This document shows positions 58,945 to 64,000 of a stretch of 64,000 nt of DNA, piece after piece. Made by a program: the position numbers and the translations under genes. The stretch is from positions 53,303 to 117,302 of the forward strand of contig NZ_BMQP01000026.1 in assembly GCF_014648175.1 (NCBI RefSeq). The letters run 5' to 3'. The DNA comes from Planobispora rosea. GTDB lineage: Bacteria > Actinomycetota > Actinomycetes > Streptosporangiales > Streptosporangiaceae. The notes under the pieces are model-generated. The model was not told the DNA's origin and did not search any database. It worked only from the letters and a program-made list of their open reading frames with translations. Positions within the stretch are counted from its first letter, which is position 1. The number at the start of each line of letters is the position of its first letter.

Positions 58945-60027
58945 ATGACCGATCCCGATGAGCTGGCCCGGCTTGCGCTCATGCGGCTGGCCGCCCCCGG
59001 TGACGAGCTCATCGGTCGCTTGATTCACAAGCTGAGCGCGGCCGGCGTCATCGAGGCCATCAACGGCGACGCGCTGGCGGACCTGCACGCCGCCTCCGAG
59101 ATCGACGACGCCGACGTGCTGGCGCGGCAGCTGCCCGGCTGGCAGCTGCGCCTGCGCCGCGCCGATCCAGCGGCCGACCTGGAGACCGGGTACGCCAGCA
59201 AAGCGCGGTTCCTGACGCCCGACAGCGCCGAGTGGCCCGCGGGCCTGAACGAGCTGGGCCCAGCCCAGCCGGTGGGGCTGTGGGTGCGCGGCCCGGCCGA
59301 CCTGCGCATCGCCTGCCAGCGCGCGGTGACCATCACCGGATCCCGAGCCGCCACCCCCTACGGCAGCCACACCGCGACCCAGCTGGCCACGGGCGTCGCC
59401 CGGGCCAGCCACGCGATCGTCGCCGAGCTCGCCGACGGTATCGGCGCGGCCGCCCTGGGCGAGTCAGCCCTCTGCGTCGCGGTGCTGGCCTCGGGCATCG
59501 ACCTGCTCTCCTCCCGCGGGCACCCGTATCGGTATCTGGCGCATTTCCTCGCCGAGGAGGGCCTTGTGGTCAGCGAGTGCCCGCCCCGCACCAACGCGAC
59601 CCCTTTTCGGCGGCGAGCCGCGCACCGCATCACCGCCGCCCTGGGCCGCGCCACGGTGATCGTCGAAGCGGCCGAGGGCAGCGGCACCCTGGCCACCGCC
59701 GAACATGCCCAGATGCTGCGCCGACCGCTGGGCGCGGTCCCCGGACCGGTCACCTCCGAGCTGTCGGAGCCCTGCCACCGGCTGATTCGCGAGGGCAGCG
59801 CCGCCCTGGTCAGCAACACCCAGCACGTGCTCGCGCTGATGGCCTCGGCCAGCGATGCGGCCGCCGCCCGGCGCACCGGCACCCAGCCGCAGCACGACGA
59901 GCGGCAGTGGACACCGCAGGAGTTCGTCCAGGCACTGGCCGACGGTGGGATGCCGTTCGCCCAGGACGACCCCGCCTACTGCCCCGCGCACGGGTGGCAG
60001 TGCGACGAAGGGTGCAGGAGCACGTGA
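58945..60027 (+). CDS. DprA/Smf-like DNA-processing protein
   Basis: The 360-residue protein has the DprA Rossmann core: ITGSRAATPYG (130-140), ELADGIGAAALGE, SSRGHPYRYLAHF and GSGTLATAEHA (246-256) with VPGP. It has an N-terminal helical region and a C-terminal Cys pair. Canonical SGxAxGID is changed to ADGIGAA, so the fold is kept but the loop differs. DprA loads RecA on ssDNA. Here it is coupled (TGATG) to a small gene and then to a PAPS-reductase-like gene. ATG 58945 or TTG 58939 is the start. Confidence 0.82.
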   Translation: MTDPDELARLALMRLAAPGDELIGRLIHKLSAAGVIEAINGDALADLHAASEIDDADVLARQLPGWQLRLRRADPAADLETGYASKARFLTPDSAEWPAGLNELGPAQPVGLWVRGPADLRIACQRAVTITGSRAATPYGSHTATQLATGVARASHAIVAELADGIGAAALGESALCVAVLASGIDLLSSRGHPYRYLAHFLAEEGLVVSECPPRTNATPFRRRAAHRITAALGRATVIVEAAEGSGTLATAEHAQMLRRPLGAVPGPVTSELSEPCHRLIREGSAALVSNTQHVLALMASASDAAAARRTGTQPQHDERQWTPQEFVQALADGGMPFAQDDPAYCPAHGWQCDEGCRST

Positions 60028-60281
60028 TGCAGCTGACTTTCGCCATCCCCCCGCCCGAGGAGACGGGCCGGCGGCCGCGGTCCGGTGCATGCCGGGAAGG
60101 CCGCAACCAGCCCATCCCGTTCACCTGCCGAGCCGGCGCCGGGCATGCGGGAGGCTGCAGCCCCTACACCCTGCGCCCCCAGCCCCCGGCCGACGAAGGC
60201 CTGCGCGCCCTTCTGATCGCCATGAGCTGCGGTGAGCCGCCTCAACCTCCGTTCGGTCCCAGCCCGTGGGTGAAGGCATGA
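60027..60281 (+). CDS. Small hypothetical protein, 84 aa
   Basis: ATG 60027 overlaps the DprA-like stop (TGATG), and its own end overlaps the next start (ATGA). It has a CREG and CRAGAGHAGGCSP Cys/His group. It appears to be a linker gene between DprA-like and PAPS-reductase-like proteins. Confidence 0.6.
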   Translation: MQLTFAIPPPEETGRRPRSGACREGRNQPIPFTCRAGAGHAGGCSPYTLRPQPPADEGLRALLIAMSCGEPPQPPFGPSPWVKA

Positions 60282-61417
60282 CGCAGCTCGCCGTGGACCT
60301 GCCCGAGTTGGAGCGCCGGTCCCGGCCCGTCCTGAACCTGCTCGCCTACGACGTGATCGTCATTTGTTCCTCGGCCGGTAAGGACAGCATCGCCCTGCTC
60401 GCCTACGTCGCCGAGCTGATCGGCGTCCAGGGGTATCGCGGCCGCGTCGTCGTCTTGCACAACCACCTTGGGACCACCGCCTCCGGCGAGCCGGTCGAAT
60501 GGCAGAACGTGGCCGAACTGGCGCGCGAGCACGCCGCCCACTACGGGTTCGAGTTCGTGGTGCGCACCCGCCCGGGCGGAGACCTGATGGAGCAACTGCT
60601 CGGCGAGCGTCGTCGCTGGCCGGCGAACAACGCGCGCTGGTGCACCTCCGACCAGAAGGAAGGCCCGTCGATGACGTGGATCACCGAGGCCGTCACCGAG
60701 TTCTGGCAGCAGCTCGGCGTGCCCGCGGACCGGCCGGTGGAGGTGCTGTACTGCCTCGGCCTGCGCGGCCAGGAATCGGCGGGCCGCGCCGCCCAGCCCA
60801 TCGTCCAGGTCAACGAACGCCGTTCCTCGGGCAACCGGCGCATCACCCGCTGGTTGCCGATCCGCGACTGGACCATCACCGACGTATGGACCATGATCAA
60901 GAAGTCCGGGCTGCGCGCCCACGCCGCCTACACATGGGGCATGCTGCGGCTCAGCTGCAGCCTGTGCGTGCTGGCGACGGCCGAAGACCTGATGCTCGCC
61001 GCGGCGCTGCGGCCCGCGTTGGCCGCCGACTACCTGGCCGCCGAGATCGAACTCGGTGAGCGGTTCACCGAGCGGCTGTCCATGCAGGAGATCGTCACCG
61101 CGCTGGACGCCGCCAGGCGAGAGGACCTCGACGATCACCACGGGGCGGCGGAGGCCGCGCTAGCGCTGTATGAGCTGGTGCGCGAGCATCTCGCCTCCAC
61201 CCCGGTCGCCCGCGGCGAGGGCGTGACCGCCTCCGGCCGACCCCGCCGCCCCTGGACGGCGCAGCAGCTCACCGGCCGGGCCACCGCCCGTACCAGCGAA
61301 CTGCTGAGCGCCGCCCGCCGCGCTGTCACCCTGGCCGCCCGCGCCGACACCAGCGCCCCGATCCTGCCGCCGCTTGACGATGCCACGGCGGCGCTGCTGG
61401 CCAGGGCGAGCCGGTGA
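60278..61417 (+). CDS. PAPS-reductase-like ATP-pyrophosphatase
   Basis: The 379-residue protein has the PP-loop SSAGKDS (31-37), RWCTSDQK (120-127), LGLRGQES, WLPIRDWTITDVW and a CSLC group (C227, C230). It resembles phage and plasmid members of the PAPS-reductase family and, in outline, DndC-like enzymes that add sulfur to DNA. True sulfate assimilation is unlikely without partners. ATG 60278 (or GTG 60266). It forms an operon with DprA-like and a small gene. Confidence 0.85.
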   Translation: MTQLAVDLPELERRSRPVLNLLAYDVIVICSSAGKDSIALLAYVAELIGVQGYRGRVVVLHNHLGTTASGEPVEWQNVAELAREHAAHYGFEFVVRTRPGGDLMEQLLGERRRWPANNARWCTSDQKEGPSMTWITEAVTEFWQQLGVPADRPVEVLYCLGLRGQESAGRAAQPIVQVNERRSSGNRRITRWLPIRDWTITDVWTMIKKSGLRAHAAYTWGMLRLSCSLCVLATAEDLMLAAALRPALAADYLAAEIELGERFTERLSMQEIVTALDAARREDLDDHHGAAEAALALYELVREHLASTPVARGEGVTASGRPRRPWTAQQLTGRATARTSELLSAARRAVTLAARADTSAPILPPLDDATAALLARASR

Positions 61418-61481
61418 CCGGCCGCGCGCGGCCCTGCCGCGGTGACCGCCAGCTCGTGTGGCGGACGGGTGTCTTGCCGCC

Positions 61482-61663
61482 ATGGCCGCCGCCCAGACCG
61501 GGCGACAACCGGGCCGCTGTCAGGCGTTCCTGGCCGGCCTGCAGACGCACCCACGGCCGGTGCGCCTGCGCGGACCATACCCGAACAACACCTCCTGGAT
61601 CACGAGGCGTCGCAGCCCGCACCGTCGTGGGCGCGACGCCTCGTGGGAGGTGAACGGCCATGA
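61482..61663 (+). pseudogene. Possible frame-disrupted short gene
   Basis: A frame with MAAAQTGRQPGRCQAFLAGL and RPVRLRGPYPNN shows coding-like G/C at third positions up to about 61660, then loses it. The next gene continues in another frame, so a frameshift or an unfinished gene is possible. No ribosome site was found. Confidence 0.3.
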
Positions 61664-62112
61664 GCCGGCACCTGACTCAACTCGATCTCTGGGAGACCGC
61701 CACAAGCCCAGAGCGGTCCTCCCCCGTGCCCGCATCCCGCAGGAACCCGTCACGGAGACCCACCCATCCGCCACGACCCCGCCGCAGCAAACAGACCCAG
61801 ACCCAGCCGTGCCGACCGGCCTGTCTCATCTGCCGCAGCGCCGAAGGCCGCGGCAGATGCAGCCCCCGCTGCACCGTCATCTGCACCCATGCCGCTGAAC
61901 CAGGCCGGGCCGAGCTGTGCCTGGTCACCACACGTGTGCGGGCCCGGCTCGCCGTCGGCGTCGACCGCGCCGACCGCGCCCTGGCCGTCGTCGATGAGTG
62001 CCCGTTCTGCGGGCGCACCCACGTGCACGCCGCCCGCTACGGCCGCCACTACCGCACCGCCTCGTGCGGCCAGGCCTACCTGCTCACCCTTGCGCGGCCA
62101 CGACCCGTGTGA
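61660..62112 (+). CDS. Cys-containing protein, 150 aa
   Basis: ATG 61660 follows GGGAGGTG. A basic N-terminus is followed by ACLICRSAEGRGRCSPRC and ECPFCGRTHVHAARYGRHY with a late SCGQAYLL, so zinc ribbons are likely. Similar C-termini are common in actinophage hypotheticals. Confidence 0.65.
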   Translation: MSRHLTQLDLWETATSPERSSPVPASRRNPSRRPTHPPRPRRSKQTQTQPCRPACLICRSAEGRGRCSPRCTVICTHAAEPGRAELCLVTTRVRARLAVGVDRADRALAVVDECPFCGRTHVHAARYGRHYRTASCGQAYLLTLARPRPV

Positions 62113-62200
62113 GCGGGGTCAGTCCGGCCGTAGATCATCCGCATCCCGCCGGGGCGGTGCAGCGCCTGCTGCCCAGCCCCGGCTTCGCGAAAGGCCCTGT

Positions 62201-62722
62201 ATGACGCTGGATACCAGATACCTCGATGAGCGCCTTGCCTATCTGGGCGGGCAGCTGCGGCGCATTGACCAGGCGATAGCCGCACTGTCGCTGCTGGCGA
62301 TCGCCCGCCGCGTGCGTACCGTCCGGCCCGAGGCCGTCACCGTCGGCCTGGCGTGGTCGAAAGATGGCGATTGCCTGATCCCGGATGGCTACTACACCGC
62401 CGACGGCCGGCGCATCGGCTACAGCGCCGATGGCGCCTGCCTTGATGAGGATCTGTGGAGGAGCGACTCCTGGGAGACCCGGCTGGACGCCACGCTCGGG
62501 CCCTACTGCGCCGAGCTGACCGAGATCAACCAGGAGGTGTGGGGGGCCGTCACCGACGACACCGACCCGGAGTCCGGCATGCTCCTTGACGGCGCCACCC
62601 GTCTGAAGATCGATGAGGTGCTTGCCGGTGGTGAACCGGTCCTGCGGCTGACGGAACGCATCATGATCGCCTGGCGACGCTGGCGGGCCCGGACCGCTTC
62701 AACGAGCGAATCCGGGCACTAG
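62201..62722 (+). CDS. Hypothetical protein, 173 aa
   Basis: ATG 62201 follows GAAAGG. A helical N-terminus (ERLAYLGGQLRRIDQAIAAL) is followed by a Trp/Asp-rich middle and a C-terminal helix with WRRWRARTA. No family is recognised. Confidence 0.65.
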   Translation: MTLDTRYLDERLAYLGGQLRRIDQAIAALSLLAIARRVRTVRPEAVTVGLAWSKDGDCLIPDGYYTADGRRIGYSADGACLDEDLWRSDSWETRLDATLGPYCAELTEINQEVWGAVTDDTDPESGMLLDGATRLKIDEVLAGGEPVLRLTERIMIAWRRWRARTASTSESGH

Positions 62723-62916
62723 CGAAGGATCACCCACCACCGCTGCCATGGCCCCTCCCTTCCGGCTCTGAGCTGACGCATGCGCGCAGGCACTCCCGCC
62801 TGCTGGCCTCGCCCCTCAACTCCCCGGCGCACGGCCGCGCACCCGGATGCGAGCTGACCCCGTCCCCGCGCGCACTCCTCACCGATGCCTGCCCCCTCAG
62901 AAAGCCCGTCGCCCCG

Positions 62917-63999
62917 GTGTTCCCCTACGATTTCGCCTGCCCCCCGCTGCCCGACCTGGCCGGCGCCACCGAAGAAGAACTGCGTCAGCTCGCCGACCCG
63001 TGGCCGGTGGAGTGGCTGTTCGCCCCCGGCCCCGACGACCCCGAGCGGATCATCAACCTGTTCGCCGGCCCGGGCGGCTGGTGCGTGGGCATCCGCGACG
63101 TCCTGGGCCGCCGCGTCGACATCGTCGGCGTCGAACTCCACAAAGACGCCGCCGTCACCGCTACCGCCGCAGGCTTCCGCCGGATCATCGCCGACGTGCG
63201 CGCACTCGACCCGAGCCACCCCGCGCTGCGCTGGGTCCGCGGCCTGATCGTTTCCGCCCCCTGCCAGTGCTGGACCCCGGCAGGCAAACGCGCCGGCCAC
63301 GATCCGCACAATCTGGATCTGCTGTTGGATGTGTTCACCGCGGCCTTCGAGGCGACTTTCGGGCACTGGCACGAAGGCTTCGCCTGCGAGGGCTTCGGCA
63401 ATGTCGCATGCGGCATCTGCGGTGATGACGAGAACTGGCAGGGAGATGCGGGTTACACCGGGCCGCTGCTGACCCTCGACGAAGTGCGCGCCCCGATCGC
63501 CGAGATGACCGACGAACGCATCGGACTGATCGCCGAGGTCCTGATCTGGGCGCTGACGCTGACCAGCACCTACGACAACCTGCAGTGGCTGGCGATGGAG
63601 CAATCCAGCGCCCTGCCCGAGATCGTCATGGACGGCATCCGCGAAGAGCTGTATTGCGCCGATTGGTGCAGCGCCGAATACCAGATCCTGGACGCGGTCG
63701 ACTACGGTCTGGCCTCCCGGCGCAAACGAGTCTTCCTGATGGCGTGTCGCCACCGCTACCTCGACCTCAGCGCCCTGCAGCCCCGGCGCGCCCTGCCGGT
63801 GACCACGGCCGCTCAGGCGCTGTCGTGGCCCCCGGGCATCTGGGTCAACACCCGCGGCGAGCGTAAAACCGCCGGCGGCAACGAATGGAGCGCCGACAAG
63901 CCCGGCATCAGCATCACCGGCAAAGTCCGCGGCTGGTACTCCCGGGTTCCGCAGTTCGTAGTCACACGTGGCGAGTGGACAGCGAGAATCTGCAGGTAG
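62917..63999 (+). CDS. C5-cytosine DNA methyltransferase-like protein
   Basis: The 360-residue protein has motif I INLFAGPGGWCVG (46-58), a PCQ motif IV (SAPCQCWTPAGK, 113-124, catalytic Cys116) and motif VIII-like SRRKRVF (267-273). The usual ENV is replaced by MEQSS (about residue 227). A Cys-rich insertion (CGICGDD, near 167-173) is unusual. It would methylate cytosine in DNA. GTG 62917 has no strong ribosome site. The stop is one base before the window edge. Confidence 0.82.
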   Translation: MFPYDFACPPLPDLAGATEEELRQLADPWPVEWLFAPGPDDPERIINLFAGPGGWCVGIRDVLGRRVDIVGVELHKDAAVTATAAGFRRIIADVRALDPSHPALRWVRGLIVSAPCQCWTPAGKRAGHDPHNLDLLLDVFTAAFEATFGHWHEGFACEGFGNVACGICGDDENWQGDAGYTGPLLTLDEVRAPIAEMTDERIGLIAEVLIWALTLTSTYDNLQWLAMEQSSALPEIVMDGIREELYCADWCSAEYQILDAVDYGLASRRKRVFLMACRHRYLDLSALQPRRALPVTTAAQALSWPPGIWVNTRGERKTAGGNEWSADKPGISITGKVRGWYSRVPQFVVTRGEWTARICR

Positions 64000-64000
64000 A

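Noticed and set aside
58945..60027. Natural competence operon from DprA
   Set aside because: No com genes are found, and the DprA loop is altered; neighbours point elsewhere.
1..64000. tRNA, rRNA, integrase, transposase or phage structural genes
   Set aside because: I looked for typical motifs on both strands by eye and saw none; a dedicated search could still find a tRNA or a diverged gene.

Overview
The window is about 70% G+C with strong G/C bias at third codon positions. Starts are mostly ATG or GTG behind GGAGG-like ribosome sites, and nearly every gene is on the + strand. An SsgA-like sporulation protein, an HrdB-type sigma factor and many small families otherwise found in Streptomyces and relatives point to a filamentous actinomycete, possibly Streptosporangiales (inference). 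There are no rRNA, tRNA or core housekeeping genes. Instead there are ssb, a ParB-like protein, a Cas4-like nuclease, a DprA-like protein, methyltransferases and dozens of small uncharacterised genes. This looks like accessory DNA: a giant plasmid, an integrative element or an old prophage/plasmid island. No integrase, transposase, terminase, conjugation gene or complete Rep gene is visible, so the type of element is open.

Layout. 0.1-5.7 kb: a clipped Rep-like gene, a GntR regulator divergent from an SsgA-like gene across twin TCCTAGGA operators, and an antitoxin-like gene coupled to a protein with repeated RelE/ParE-like units. 5.7-7.3 kb: a 180-bp repeat, ssb and an unknown gene. 7.6-12.3 kb: a six-gene cassette (2OG-Fe(II) hydroxylase, nucleotidyltransferase, LOG-like, phosphoribosyltransferase, HAD, APH-like kinase) that looks like a small metabolic or self-tailoring pathway. 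12.5-16.9 kb: a YspA-type SLOG protein, two half-length DUF4192 proteins, a principal-like sigma factor, and a lipoprotein plus glutathionylspermidine-synthase-like pair. 18.3-25.7 kb: ParB-like protein, Cas4-like nuclease with partners, WGR protein, and a MoxR/VWA pair. 25.8-41 kb: many small proteins, with DUF3560, NADAR and DpdA-like enzymes, a PP2C phosphatase and a second half of DUF4192. 41-46.3 kb: an N6-type methyltransferase and a RavA/ViaA-like MoxR/VWA operon. 46.4-58.7 kb: the second copy of the 180-bp repeat and an array of small orphan genes, including an SRA-domain and a Mom/GNAT-like protein. 58.9-64 kb: DprA-like, PAPS-reductase-like and C5-cytosine methyltransferase genes.

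The most unusual signal is between the genes. Six long foldable elements in two families (four copies and two copies) keep short internal motifs while both strands of their long stems change together. All six lie about 30-90 nt upstream of a start codon. They look like structured leader RNAs or DNA hairpin sites and match nothing I can name. Many other genes are separated by perfect 11-21 bp hairpins that are probably terminators.

Themes across the genes: DNA handling (ssb, ParB-like, Cas4-like, WGR, DprA-like); DNA or nucleobase modification and its recognition (DpdA-like, Mom-like, PAPS-reductase-like, two methyltransferases, SRA); and MoxR-VWA chaperone-like machines. Together they suggest an element invested in replication, recombination and immunity or counter-immunity, but the functional links are inference.
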